From: Pseudomonas sp. PA15(2017)
GTDB taxonomy: Bacteria > Pseudomonadota > Gammaproteobacteria > Pseudomonadales > Pseudomonadaceae
Assembly: GCF_001945395.1 (NCBI RefSeq)
Contig: NZ_MSXV01000011.1
Location: 1-64,000 of the forward strand
Length of the DNA: 64,000 nt
Direction: 5' to 3'
The first letter of the stretch is position 1. Every line of letters starts with the position of its first letter. Of this stretch, positions 1 to 8,529 are shown piece by piece. Both the position numbers and the translations under genes were made by a program. The notes under the pieces were generated by a model. The model worked only from the letters and a program-made list of their open reading frames with translations. It was not told the DNA's origin and ran no database searches.

Positions 1-10
1 CTGCTCACCT

Positions 11-32
11 GAAAGGTTGGTCGCGACCTTTC
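11..32. repeat. Inverted repeat GAAAGGT/ACCTTTC
   Basis: A 7-bp perfect inverted repeat (11-17 and 26-32) flanks a loop that contains the palindrome GGTCGCGACC. It lies at the window edge, beyond the terminator of the minus-strand TerC gene. It could be a further terminator stem or a binding site for the gene outside the window; this is undecided. Confidence 0.3.
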
Positions 33-43
33 GAATCGTACAA

Positions 44-72
44 AAGCAAACGCCCCGAACAATGTCGGGGCG
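44..72 (-). terminator. Rho-independent terminator of the TerC-family gene
   Basis: CGCCCCGA (51-58) pairs perfectly with TCGGGGCG (65-72). Read on the minus strand, the stem is followed by the T-rich stretch TTTGCTTTTG. It lies about 80 bases past the stop codon of the minus-strand gene ending at 153. Confidence 0.7.
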
Positions 73-152
73 TCTGATGGGATCACTACCTGCATCAGCG
101 ACTTTTCACACGCTCTGCCTAGGGGCGCCGTTTTCGTTTCACTGCCGCGCCG

Positions 153-1715
153 TTACGCAGCCGACTCGCTGCCCGGCTTGAGCAGCACGCGGGTGATGCG
201 GCGCTCCTTGACCTCGATCACCGTCAGCTCCCAGCCCAGGTACTCGACCTTGTCGCCGATCAGCGGCAGGCGGTCGAGCAGGCTCATGGCCAGGCCGGCC
301 AGGGTCTGGTAATCGTCGGTCGGCTTGGCCGCGAAGTTCATCCGCTCGCGCAGCACCGCCAGGTTGACCGCACCGTTGACCCGGTAGCCACCATCCACTT
401 CCTCGACGTCCGGGCCATCCACTTCGCTGGCGTCCGGCAACTCGCCGGCAATCGCTTCGAGGATGTCGGTCAGGGTCAGCAGGCCTTCGAAGCCGCCGAA
501 CTCGTTGACCACGAAGGCCACGTGGGTCGAGCCCTGGCGCATCTGCTCGAGCGAGCTGAGCACGCTGGAGCTGTCCGGCAGGTTGATCGGCGCCCGCACC
601 AGGCTCTCGATATCCGGTTGCTGGCCCTTGAGCAGCTCCTTGAACAGCTCCTTCTTGTGGATGTAGCCCAGGGGCTCGTCACGCGAATCATTGCGCGTCA
701 CCACCAGACGCGAGTGCGGGGAGTCGAGCAGCGCCTGCTGGATCTTCTCCGGCGCGTCGTCGAGGTTGATGCGGTCGACTTCCATGCGATCGGTCATGAC
801 CTTCTGGATCGACATTTCGGCCATGTTCAGCACACCGCTGATCATCACCCGCTCACGGCGGTCGAACAGCGCGGCTTCGCCCTGCTCGCCTTCGAGCATG
901 TCGGCGATGTCCTCGCCGACTTCATCGGCCTGCACCTTGCCGCCGAGCATGCGCATCACCGCATGGGCGGTGCGGTCACGCAGCCCACGCTGGCCCTGCA
1001 GGCTGCGCTTGCGGCGCGAACGGGCGACCTGGTTGAACAGCTCGATAAGGATCGAGAAGCCGATGGCGGCGTACAGGTAACCTTTCGGGATGTGGAAGCC
1101 CAGGCCTTCGGCGGTCAGGCTGAAGCCGATCATCATCAGGAAGCCCAGGCACAGCATGATCACCGTCGGGCGGGCGTTGACGAAGGCGGTCAGCGGCTTG
1201 CTGGCGACGATCATCAGGCCGATGGAGATGATCACCGCGATCATCATCACTTCCAGGTGCTCGACCATGCCGACGGCGGTGATGACCGCGTCCAGGGAGA
1301 ACACCGCGTCGAGCACGATGATCTGCGCCACCACCGGCCAGAACTTGGCGTAGGTACGGGCGCCGCCGGGCTGATGCACACGCCCTTCCAGGCGTTCGTG
1401 CAGCTCCATGGTGGCCTTGAACAGCAGGAACACACCGCCGAACAGCATGATCAGGTCACGGCCGGAGAAGGTCTTGCCGAATACCTCGATCAATGGGTCG
1501 GTGAGGGTTACCAGCCAGGCCATGCTGGCCAGCAGACCCAGGCGCATGATCAGCGCCAGGCTCAGGCCGATCACCCGCGCGCGATCACGCTGCTCGGGCG
1601 GCAGCTTGTCGGCGAGAATGGCGATAAACACCAGGTTGTCGATGCCCAGGACGATTTCCAAGACGATCAGGGTCAACAGGCCCAGCCAGGCCGTCGGATC
1701 AGCCATCCATTCCAT
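153..1715 (-). CDS. TerC/CBS/CorC-HlyC domain inner-membrane protein (YoaE/YegH type)
   Basis: 520 aa. The N-terminal ~230 residues form a TerC-like bundle of hydrophobic helices with the acidic signatures LGIDN and FSLDAV that are conserved in this family. A CBS pair follows (roughly 300-420), then a C-terminal CorC/HlyC transporter-associated domain (roughly 430-515). The architecture is that of E. coli YoaE/YegH, inner-membrane proteins thought to handle metal ions or stress; the substrate is unproven. The ATG at 1715 has only a weak Shine-Dalgarno (SD) but gives the family-typical N-terminus (short polar stretch, then a helix). The gene stands alone, with its own terminator at 44-72. Confidence 0.85.
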   Translation of the reverse strand: MEWMADPTAWLGLLTLIVLEIVLGIDNLVFIAILADKLPPEQRDRARVIGLSLALIMRLGLLASMAWLVTLTDPLIEVFGKTFSGRDLIMLFGGVFLLFKATMELHERLEGRVHQPGGARTYAKFWPVVAQIIVLDAVFSLDAVITAVGMVEHLEVMMIAVIISIGLMIVASKPLTAFVNARPTVIMLCLGFLMMIGFSLTAEGLGFHIPKGYLYAAIGFSILIELFNQVARSRRKRSLQGQRGLRDRTAHAVMRMLGGKVQADEVGEDIADMLEGEQGEAALFDRRERVMISGVLNMAEMSIQKVMTDRMEVDRINLDDAPEKIQQALLDSPHSRLVVTRNDSRDEPLGYIHKKELFKELLKGQQPDIESLVRAPINLPDSSSVLSSLEQMRQGSTHVAFVVNEFGGFEGLLTLTDILEAIAGELPDASEVDGPDVEEVDGGYRVNGAVNLAVLRERMNFAAKPTDDYQTLAGLAMSLLDRLPLIGDKVEYLGWELTVIEVKERRITRVLLKPGSESAA

Positions 1716-2030
1716 TTAGTGTGTAGCTCTCTCTAGGGGAAAACAGAGACGGCCGAATGCGCCACGCATGCAAGAGGCAGGCGCGTGGAAGCTCGGCTGT
1801 CGGAAATGAGGCGCAGCTGCGTGCTGCACGTTGGGCGTACGCCGGGCGGCGTGGCCTTTGGGAAGTACCGCCCTCGTCCATAACGGCGAGGGCGATCGTC
1901 TACTGTCGCTGTCCATGAAGACCGGATAGTGGGAAACAGACCACGCAATCTACTGGAGCGCGAGTCACACTGAAAGCAGCAAGTTTGTAACCGTGCTTTA
2001 CATGACGTGCGTGAGCATCAGCTCGCAGCC
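1716..2030. other. Gap: leader/promoter region of the TerC-family gene
   Basis: 315 bases between the 5' end of the TerC gene and the 3' end of fpr. It holds a perfect 8-bp stem, CGCCCTCG (1869-1876) with CGAGGGCG (1887-1894), in the probable leader of the TerC gene. TerC genes sometimes carry a manganese yybP-ykoY riboswitch; I looked for its conserved core and could not recognise it. Short frames here have no coding character. Confidence 0.5.
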
Positions 2031-2804
2031 TTACCAGTAGTTCTCCACGGCCACCTGGCCGGGCCGCCGCGTCAGGCTCAGATTCAACCCGCGGGCCTTC
2101 AGGCGTTGGCGGATATCATCGATCATCTGCGGGTTGCCGCAGATCATCAGGCGCGAATGCTCGGGCGTCAGTTCCAGACCAGCGGCACGTTCCAACTCGC
2201 CATTGTCGAGCAACTCGGTGATGCGCGCATTCAGGCAGCCGGGCGCCTGCTCGCGGGTCACCACCGGCAGATAGGTGAGCTTGTGAGTGAATTCAGCCAG
2301 GTGCTCCAGCTCGGAGAAGCCGTGGATCATGTCCTGATAGGCCAGCTCGGCCACCGTGCGCGCGCTGTACACCAGTACGATGCGCTCGAAGCGCTCCCAG
2401 ACCTCGAAATCCTGCAGCATCGACAGGAACGGCGCGATTCCGGTGCCGCTGCCCAGCAACCACAGATCGCGGCCGTCGACGAAGCGATCCAGGGTCAGGT
2501 AACCGGTGGCCATCTTCTCCACCAGCAGGGTATCGCCGACACGTAGGCGGCTCAGTTCGCTGGTGAACTCACCGCCGGGCACCACGATGGAAAAGAACTC
2601 CAGGTGCTCGTCGTGGGGCGCGGAGACCAGCGAATAGGCGCGCCAGACCACCGAACCATCGGCCTTCTCCACACCCAGACGCACGAACTGCCCGGCGCGA
2701 AACCGGAACCCGGCATCACGGGTGGTACGCAGGGTGAACAGCGTGGGCGTAAGGGTCTGTACGTCGAGAAGGGTCTGGCGGGTGAATTTGTCTTCGCTAC
2801 TCAT
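2031..2804 (-). CDS. fpr: Ferredoxin-NADP+ reductase
   Basis: 257 aa. Bacterial plant-type FNR that moves electrons between NADPH and ferredoxin/flavodoxin. FAD-binding signature RAYSLVS in the N-terminal barrel; NADP-binding GSGTGIAPF near the middle; the protein ends in Tyr-Trp, as in E. coli Fpr, whereas the other Pseudomonas class (FprA) ends in a longer EK tail. This suggests the FprB-like class. I chose the ATG at 2804 because GGAG (complement of 2811-2814) lies at good spacing; an upstream ATG at 2819 lacks an SD. Soluble and monocistronic. Confidence 0.85.
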   Translation of the reverse strand: MSSEDKFTRQTLLDVQTLTPTLFTLRTTRDAGFRFRAGQFVRLGVEKADGSVVWRAYSLVSAPHDEHLEFFSIVVPGGEFTSELSRLRVGDTLLVEKMATGYLTLDRFVDGRDLWLLGSGTGIAPFLSMLQDFEVWERFERIVLVYSARTVAELAYQDMIHGFSELEHLAEFTHKLTYLPVVTREQAPGCLNARITELLDNGELERAAGLELTPEHSRLMICGNPQMIDDIRQRLKARGLNLSLTRRPGQVAVENYW

Positions 2805-3107
2805 CGGCGGCTCCAGCATGGCTCATGGGCCTAGTGTGGCGCAAAGCGGCAGCTGGAAACACCGGTAAAGATCAGGGAAAACGGTTGGGCGGGATTGGTG
2901 AGTGCACGGGCTCGATGTGATTGCTGGATAAGCTTCGCGTTATCCAACCGATGGGCGATGCACGGTGTCGCTTCGCTCAATACGGGCCACGGCAGAGGGC
3001 ACTTGCGCGGCACTTCTGTGGGAGCGCGCCATGCGCGCGAATCGCGGGCATGGCCCGCTCCCAAACCGATGACTACCTGCACCGATCACCTCCGATCCAC
3101 CGCACAC
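2805..3107. other. Gap with two palindromic repeat elements
   Basis: No gene seen. It contains the inverted repeat TGGATAA/TTATCCA (2925-2931, 2940-2946), common in Pseudomonas spacers, and one REP element (3019-3063). The promoter of fpr must lie in the left part, but no clear -35/-10 pair was found. Confidence 0.5.
3019..3063. repeat. REP palindrome
   Basis: TGGGAGCG (3019-3026) and CGCTCCCA (3056-3063) flank GCGCGCC/GGGCATGGCCCGC cores. This is the Pseudomonas GTGGGAGCGGGC-type repetitive extragenic palindrome; related copies occur at 4846, 7133, 24136 and 35691. Confidence 0.75.
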
Positions 3108-3132
3108 AAAAAAGCCGACCCTGAAGTCGGCT
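3108..3132 (-). terminator. Rho-independent terminator of the KGSA dehydrogenase gene
   Basis: On the minus strand the stem AGCCGAC/GTCGGCT (3126-3132 with 3113-3119) is followed at once by six T (complement of 3108-3113). It sits 25 bases past the stop codon at 3157. Confidence 0.85.
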
Positions 3133-3156
3133 CTTCGTTACAGCGCGTTCAGTCGC

Positions 3157-4734
3157 TTACAGCGCGTCACGGCTGCTGGCACCGTCCACCAGGCGGGCGA
3201 CGCCCAGGGGGTTGGCGTTCTTCAGGGCGTCGGGCAACAAGGCGTCCGGGCAGTTCTGGTAGCACACCGGGCGCAGGAAGCGGTCGATGGCCAGGGTGCC
3301 GACCGAGGTGCCGCGGGCGTCGGATGTTGCCGGGTACGGGCCGCCATGCACCATGGCATCACAGACCTCCACGCCGGTCGGGTAGCCGTTGAACAGTACG
3401 CGGCCGACCTTCTGTTCGAGTAGTGCGAACAGCTCCTCACTGCCGGCCAGGTCGTCCGGTTCGGTGATCAGCGTGGCGGTCAGCTGACCGTGCAAGCCCT
3501 CGATGGCCTTTAGCAGCTCGGCCTTGTCGGCCACCTCGACGACAATGGTGGTCGGCCCGAAGACTTCTTCCTGCAGGCGCTCGTCACCATCGCGCAACAG
3601 GCTGACATCAGCCTTGAACAGCTGCGGGCGCGCCTGCTTGCCTTCCTGCGCGGCACCAGCCAGGTGGGTGATGCCCGGGTGTGCGGCGAGCGCAGCGATG
3701 CCTTTGCCATAGCCCTCCAGGCCGCCGGCATTGAGCAGCGTCTGCGGCGGCTGCTCGGCCATCTTGGCGGTCAGGCTGTGCAGGAAGGCGCTGAACTCCG
3801 GCGAGCGAATACCAAGCACCAGGCCAGGGTTGGTGCAGAACTGCCCAGCGCCGAGCACCACCGATGCGGCCAACTCGCCAGCAACCTTCTCGCCACGGGC
3901 CTTGAGGGCTTCGGGCAGGAAGATGACCGGGTTGATGCTGCTCATCTCGGCGAACACCGGGATCGGCTGTGGGCGCGCCGCGGCCATGTCGCACAGGGCA
4001 CGACCGCCACGCAGCGAACCGGTGAAGCCGACCGCCTGAATGGCCGGGTGCTTGACCAGTGCGGCACCGACGATGCCGCCATAGATCATGTTGAACACGC
4101 CTTTGGGCATGCCGGTTTTCTCCGCTGCGCGCAGCAGCGCAGCGCCCACCAGGGCGGTGGTGGTCATGTGGCCGGGGTGGACCTTGAACACCACCGGGCA
4201 GCCGGCAGCCAGGGCCGACGCGGTGTCACCACCCGCCGCCGAGAACGCCAGCGGGAAGTTGCTGGCGCCGAACACGGCGACCGGGCCGAGGCCAATGCGG
4301 TACTGGCGCAGATCCGGGCGCGGCAGCGGCTGGCGATCAGGCAGGGCGCGGTCGATGCGCGCGCCGAGGAAATCGCCGCGGCGCAGCACCTGGGCGAACA
4401 GGCGCATCTGCCCACTGGTACGCCCGCGCTCGCCCTGGATACGCCCGGCCGGCAGCGCGGTTTCCCGGCAGACGACGGCGATGAAGTCCTCGCCCAGGGC
4501 GTCCAGCTCGTCGGCGATGGCATCGAGAAACTCGGCGCGCCGGTTCGCCGGCAGGCTGCGATAAACCGGGTAGGCGGCAGCGGCGGCCTGGGCAGCGGCA
4601 TCGACTTCCTCGGTTGTGGCCTCGACGAAGTCGTGGGGCAGTGCTTCGCCCGTGGTGGCATCGACGCTCTGCAGCTTCACGCTGCCGCGGGCACTGTAGG
4701 CGCCGCCGATGATGTTGTGGCCGTTGACGGACAT
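3157..4734 (-). CDS. alpha-Ketoglutarate semialdehyde dehydrogenase (aldehyde dehydrogenase, NADP+ type)
   Basis: 525 aa, the usual length of this ALDH branch. It oxidises 2,5-dioxopentanoate to 2-oxoglutarate, the last step of non-phosphorylative pentose, hexarate and hydroxyproline catabolism. Visible features: the NAD(P)-binding region with FGASNFP, the GFTGS loop, the general-base Glu in FAEMSS and the nucleophilic Cys in GQFCTNPG. The ATG at 4734 is preceded by AGGAGG-like bases (complement of tcctcct at 4742-4748). It lies downstream of the AraD1-type gene on the same strand, 260 bases away across a REP, so co-transcription is plausible but not certain. Cytosolic. Confidence 0.85.
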   Translation of the reverse strand: MSVNGHNIIGGAYSARGSVKLQSVDATTGEALPHDFVEATTEEVDAAAQAAAAAYPVYRSLPANRRAEFLDAIADELDALGEDFIAVVCRETALPAGRIQGERGRTSGQMRLFAQVLRRGDFLGARIDRALPDRQPLPRPDLRQYRIGLGPVAVFGASNFPLAFSAAGGDTASALAAGCPVVFKVHPGHMTTTALVGAALLRAAEKTGMPKGVFNMIYGGIVGAALVKHPAIQAVGFTGSLRGGRALCDMAAARPQPIPVFAEMSSINPVIFLPEALKARGEKVAGELAASVVLGAGQFCTNPGLVLGIRSPEFSAFLHSLTAKMAEQPPQTLLNAGGLEGYGKGIAALAAHPGITHLAGAAQEGKQARPQLFKADVSLLRDGDERLQEEVFGPTTIVVEVADKAELLKAIEGLHGQLTATLITEPDDLAGSEELFALLEQKVGRVLFNGYPTGVEVCDAMVHGGPYPATSDARGTSVGTLAIDRFLRPVCYQNCPDALLPDALKNANPLGVARLVDGASSRDAL

Positions 4735-4845
4735 GGATATTTCCTCCTGTGGAAAACCAAGCGGGCCCTGAGAGCCTGCTCACGATCTTTTTTAGGCGAT
4801 ACAAAGCGACTGCCACAAGGCACAAGCGACCGTTCGCCGATTCAT

Positions 4846-4897
4846 TGTAGGAGCGCGCCATGCGCGCGAAAAATCGCGGGCATGGCTCGCTCCCACA
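4846..4897. repeat. REP palindrome
   Basis: TGTAGGAGCG at the left and CGCTCCCACA at the right flank GCGCGCCATGCGCGCG and CGCGGGCATGGCTCGC. It lies between the KGSA dehydrogenase and AraD1-type genes. Confidence 0.7.
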
Positions 4898-4994
4898 ACT
4901 ACTTTGCCGGACGGCCATTCTGGCCACCTTGCAGGCAACGCGCTGAAATCGAGCCGAATAGATCGTGACAGGCGCTAAAGCCTGGTGAACGTTT

Positions 4995-5990
4995 TTAAAG
5001 CGCGGTCACGCCACCCGGCTCGAGCGGCTCATCGGCCGCCGCCAGCCCGTTGCGCAAGGGCGCACCGAACTCGCTCATCTCGATCTCGAAGGTGTCGCCG
5101 GGCTGTGCCCGGATACCGTCGGCATAGGACAGCGTAGCCGTTCCGAAGTAATGCACGTGCACGTCGCCCGGGCGCAGGAACTGCTGGTACTTGAAGTGAT
5201 GGAATTCCAGGTTTTCCAGGCTGTGGCACATGTTCTCCTCGCCGCTGAGGAATTCCTTCTCCCAGATCACCTCACCGCCGCGGTGAATGCGGCTGGTGCC
5301 GGCCAGATGCGCCGGCAGCTCGCCGACGCGCAGCTCCGGCCCGTAGGCACAGGCGCGCAGCTTGGAATGCGCCAGGTACAGGTAGCTGCGGCGCTCCAGT
5401 ACATGGTCGGAAAATTCGTTGCCCAGGGCGTAACCGAGGCGATAGGGCTTGCCGTCGTCACCGATCACGTACAGGCCGACCAGCTCGGGCTCCTCGCCGC
5501 CGTCTTCGGCGAACACCGGCACCGGCAGTTCGGCGCCAGGGCGCACGACGATGCTGCCATCGCCCTTGTAGAACCACTCCGGCTGCGCGCCGACGTTGCC
5601 GGCACCCGGCTTGCCGCCCTCCAGGCCCCAGCGGAACATGCGCATGGTGTCGGTCAGGGTGGCTTCGTCCTGGCCTTTTTGCTGGTGCATCTTGTCGCGG
5701 GTCGAGGCGCTGCCCAGGTGCGTCAGACCGGTGCCGCTGATCAGGCAATGGGCCGAATCCTCATGATCCAGCGGCGGCAGGATGCGCCCACCCTGCTGCA
5801 GTTCGGCGTAGGCCGGGCCGGCGTCGCTGCCGCGGCTCTCGACTTCGCGCTGCAGGCTGCGCCCGGCACGGATCGCCGCCAGCGCCAATTCGCGGGTGCT
5901 GGCCACGCCACGCACGGTCCGGATGGCATTGCCTTCGACAACGCCGACCTGGCGCTGCCCGCTGGTGGATTCGAACTGGATCAGTCGCAT
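4995..5990 (-). CDS. AraD1/FAH-family protein (sugar-acid dehydratase or hydrolase)
   Basis: 331 aa with the fumarylacetoacetate-hydrolase fold; close to the AraD1 family seen in non-phosphorylative pentose pathways, where FAH-fold enzymes dehydrate 2-keto-3-deoxy-pentonates to alpha-ketoglutarate semialdehyde. The residues GEEPELVGLYVIGDDGKPYR match the acidic metal-binding segment of the fold, and a second signature follows (LGNEFSDH). The start ATG at 5990 has AAGAGAG at good spacing. The downstream gene makes the next enzyme of that route, supporting a Weimberg-like role. The exact substrate cannot be read from sequence. Confidence 0.75.
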   Translation of the reverse strand: MRLIQFESTSGQRQVGVVEGNAIRTVRGVASTRELALAAIRAGRSLQREVESRGSDAGPAYAELQQGGRILPPLDHEDSAHCLISGTGLTHLGSASTRDKMHQQKGQDEATLTDTMRMFRWGLEGGKPGAGNVGAQPEWFYKGDGSIVVRPGAELPVPVFAEDGGEEPELVGLYVIGDDGKPYRLGYALGNEFSDHVLERRSYLYLAHSKLRACAYGPELRVGELPAHLAGTSRIHRGGEVIWEKEFLSGEENMCHSLENLEFHHFKYQQFLRPGDVHVHYFGTATLSYADGIRAQPGDTFEIEMSEFGAPLRNGLAAADEPLEPGGVTAL

Positions 5991-6084
5991 GGCTTATCTC
6001 TCTTGTCAGTCTTGCCCGAACGGGTACAGGACAGACTTTACGAACTGCGCGCCAGCCTGCCTAATGACAGGCTCTGATCAAGCA

Positions 6085-6099
6085 ATAACCGATGGTTAT
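6085..6099. promoter_or_regulatory. LysR-type box ATAACC-N3-GGTTAT
   Basis: A perfect 6-bp inverted repeat, ATAACC (6085-6090) and GGTTAT (6094-6099), matches the T-N11-A LysR motif. It lies in the 100-base divergent spacer between the AraD1-type gene and the LysR gene and overlaps the first possible LysR start codon, suggesting autoregulation and use of the later start. Confidence 0.55.
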
Positions 6100-6103
6100 C
6101 ACC

Positions 6104-7024
6104 ATGCTCGCGTCCCTGCCCGCCCTGGTTTCCCGACTGCGCCTGAAACAGCTGCGCCTGCTGATCGCCCTCGACGAGCAGGGCTCGCTGCACAAGGCCG
6201 CCGACGCCGTGGCGATCAGCCAGCCAGGCGCGACCAAGGCGCTCAACGAAATCGAGTCGGCGTTCGGCACGCGGCTGTTCACCCGTACCAGCCAGGGCCT
6301 GGAAGCCAACGACCTGGGGCGCTGCGCGATTCGCTACGCGCGCCTTATCCACAGTGATCTGGCGCACCTGCGCGAAGAAATGCTCGGCATCCTCCAGGGC
6401 CAGGGCGGCCGCCTGGTGGTGGGCGTGATCATGGGAGCGGTGCCGCACCTGACCCGCGCGCTGTCACGCTTGCGCGCGCGCCAGCCGGAGTTGTCGGTGG
6501 AGATCGTCGAGGACACCAGCGCGCGACTGCTCAGCCTGATCGACCAGGGCCGCGTCGACCTGGCGATCTGCCGCACCAGCGTGAGCCGCCGGCCGGACGA
6601 CTACGACTGCCTGAGCCTGCATGACGAACAGCTGAAGGTGGTGGCCAGCCCTGCCCATCCCCTGGCGGGCACGCCGGGCCTGAGCCTGACGCAACTGGCC
6701 GTCTACAGTTGGGTGGTGTTTCCAGCGAACATGCCGATGCGCCTGGTGCTGGAGCGGGCCTTCAGCGACGCCGAGCTGGAGTTCCCGCGCTACCCGCTGG
6801 AAACCGCGTCGACCTTCGCCACCCTGATGCTGCTGCAGGAAGACCCGAACCTGGTGGCGCTGATGCCGCGGGAAACCGCCCAGTCGGTGGCGCGCGCCGG
6901 CCAACTGGCGTGCCTGGATCTTGCCCAGACGCTGCGCAGCGAGCCCTATGGGGTGATCAGCCGGCGCGGCTCGCCGCTATCGGCGCCAGCGCGTCTGCTG
7001 CTCGAAGAGCTGCGCGCTTCGTAG
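6104..7024 (+). CDS. LysR-family transcriptional regulator (GbpR-like)
   Basis: About 306 aa. N-terminal winged helix-turn-helix (RLKQLRLLIAL...SQPGATKAL, residues ~8-65) followed by a periplasmic-binding-like effector domain. The sequence resembles GbpR, the galactose-binding-protein regulator of Azospirillum that responds to arabinose, fucose and galactose. It is divergent from the AraD1-type gene, the classic LysR layout, so it probably controls the sugar-acid genes. Two starts are possible: ATG 6092 and ATG 6104. I prefer 6104 because the LysR box at 6085-6099 overlaps 6092; neither has a strong SD. Confidence 0.8.
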   Translation: MLASLPALVSRLRLKQLRLLIALDEQGSLHKAADAVAISQPGATKALNEIESAFGTRLFTRTSQGLEANDLGRCAIRYARLIHSDLAHLREEMLGILQGQGGRLVVGVIMGAVPHLTRALSRLRARQPELSVEIVEDTSARLLSLIDQGRVDLAICRTSVSRRPDDYDCLSLHDEQLKVVASPAHPLAGTPGLSLTQLAVYSWVVFPANMPMRLVLERAFSDAELEFPRYPLETASTFATLMLLQEDPNLVALMPRETAQSVARAGQLACLDLAQTLRSEPYGVISRRGSPLSAPARLLLEELRAS

Positions 7025-7038
7025 TCGTGGCTAGCTTT

Positions 7039-7100
7039 GTAGGATGGGGCGGGCCGCGCAGGTGAAACCCGTCAATCCCGATGGATTTCACCCATCCTAC
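7039..7100. repeat. Nested inverted repeat GTAGGATGGG/CCCATCCTAC
   Basis: Perfect 10-bp arms (7039-7048 and 7091-7100), with an inner pair GGTGAAA/TTTCACC (7061-7067, 7086-7092), form a long hairpin just after the LysR gene. The tandem GGCCTAC/GGCCTAC follows. This type of element is common in Pseudomonas spacers and may end transcription, though no T-run follows. Confidence 0.6.
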
Positions 7101-7132
7101 GGCCTACGGCCTACGGAATTGCGCATATCTAA

Positions 7133-7200
7133 TGTGGGAGCGGGCCATGCCCGCGAAAAAAGTCGCGGCCATGGGCTGGGCGCCCCCGCCCGCTCCCACA
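7133..7200. repeat. REP palindrome
   Basis: Perfect 12-bp arms TGTGGGAGCGGG (7133-7144) and CCCGCTCCCACA (7189-7200), with inner GCCATGCCCGCG and CGCGGCCATGGGC. It lies between convergent lysR and dctP-like genes. Confidence 0.8.
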
Positions 7201-7229
7201 GGGTTTCGGCGGCAGTCCGGCTTAGTCAG

Positions 7230-8219
7230 TCAACGCCGATTGACCGTCTGCGCTGCACGCAGCACGTCAGCACCGATCTCGGCCTCGAAGTGCTGCCACA
7301 CCGGGCGCATCGCTTCGCGCCAGGCTTCGCGCTGCTCGTGGGTGAGGGTGATGATCTGCGCGTGGCCGGCAGCGACCAGTTGCTCGCGGCTCTTGCGGTT
7401 CAGCTCTTCGGCGTCCTGATTCACCTTGAAGCTGACCTCCTCGATGATCGCTTCCAGCTGGGTGCGCACCTGGTAGGGAATGCTGACCCAGAACTTGGAA
7501 TTGCTGATCAGCATGTAGTTGAGCGAGCCGTGGTTGGTTTCGGTGATGAACGGCTGAACGCTGTCGAGCTTCTGGCTGGCCAGGTTCGACCAGGGGTTTT
7601 CCGCGCCTTGCACGGTGCCCTTCTGCAGTGCCGCCAGGGTTTCGCTGAAGGCCAGCTTGCTGGTGCTGGCGCCAATCTGGGCGAACTGCGCTTCCAGTAC
7701 CGGCGACGGCTGGATACGGAAATTCAGGCCCTTGGCATCGGCCGGCACCTTCAACGCGCGGGTGGCGGAAAGCTGCTTCATGCCGTTGTTCCAGTAGGCC
7801 AGGCCGTAGATGTCCTGGCCGGCCATGGAGCGCAGCAGCTCGCGGCTCTTCTCGCGTTTCTGGAAGCGTTTCACCGCCTCCAGGTCGTCGAACAGGAACG
7901 GCAGGTCGAACACCTGCAGCTGCTTGGTGTAGGCATCGAACTTGGACAGCGACGGCGCCAGCAACTGCACCTTGCCGTCACGCAGCGCCTGCAGCTCGTC
8001 TTCGTCACCGAACAGCGTGGAGTTGGGGTACACCTCGACCTTCACCTTGTCGCCCAGGCGCTGCTCAACCAGCTCCTTGAACAGCTGCGCACCGCGGCCC
8101 TTCGGGGTGTCTTCGGCGACCACGTGGGAGAACTTGATGACGATGGGCTCGGCGGCGAAGGCCGGCGTGCAGATCAGCAGCGCGGCTGACAGGACAGTGG
8201 TGACAACGGACTTGAACAT
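7230..8219 (-). CDS. TRAP transporter solute-binding protein (DctP family)
   Basis: About 329 aa from ATG 8219 (AAGG upstream). An N-terminal signal peptide (VVTTVLSAALLICTPAFA) is followed by the DctP fold, starting IKFSHVV. TRAP binding proteins capture carboxylates such as C4-dicarboxylates or sugar acids in the periplasm and pass them to DctQ/DctM membrane subunits. No dctQ or dctM gene is present in the window, so this is an orphan subunit here. Its proximity to the sugar-acid genes suggests an aldonate or aldarate ligand. A frame starting at 8255 is longer but would put charged and Cys residues ahead of the signal peptide. Confidence 0.8.
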   Translation of the reverse strand: MFKSVVTTVLSAALLICTPAFAAEPIVIKFSHVVAEDTPKGRGAQLFKELVEQRLGDKVKVEVYPNSTLFGDEDELQALRDGKVQLLAPSLSKFDAYTKQLQVFDLPFLFDDLEAVKRFQKREKSRELLRSMAGQDIYGLAYWNNGMKQLSATRALKVPADAKGLNFRIQPSPVLEAQFAQIGASTSKLAFSETLAALQKGTVQGAENPWSNLASQKLDSVQPFITETNHGSLNYMLISNSKFWVSIPYQVRTQLEAIIEEVSFKVNQDAEELNRKSREQLVAAGHAQIITLTHEQREAWREAMRPVWQHFEAEIGADVLRAAQTVNRR

Positions 8220-8529
8220 GCAGATACCTTGGCAATGGCAGCACGGCAGGCGCACAGGGCACCCACCTGAAAAAAGGGACTCATCTGGACTGGCCTCGGC
8301 GAGGCGCTGGTGACGCGTTGTCGGCTGGGCCCGCAGCGGGTGCGGAAGGGCCGACTATTATTGGAGGGGCTGCGGATATGACCGGTGGGTTGGCAAATGA
8401 CCGGCAGGGCAGCGGCCGCGATTCTTCGCCATTGGCACCTGCCGAACAAGCCGCAAATACGCCAACTGCCGCACAACCTGAAGATTTCCCGTGGCAGAAT
8501 GCGCCCGCCACGCCCACCACGAGATCAGC
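8220..8529. other. Divergent spacer between dctP-like gene and rlmG
   Basis: 310 bases, no gene supported. It contains the near-palindrome GCCTCG-g-CGAGGC (8293-8305) and a TATTAT hexamer (8356-8361) that could be a -10 for rlmG, without a convincing -35. Promoters for both flanking genes are expected here. Confidence 0.4.

Noticed and set aside
1716..2030. yybP-ykoY manganese riboswitch upstream of the TerC-family gene
   Set aside because: The conserved core sequence could not be found on the transcribed strand; only a simple hairpin is visible.
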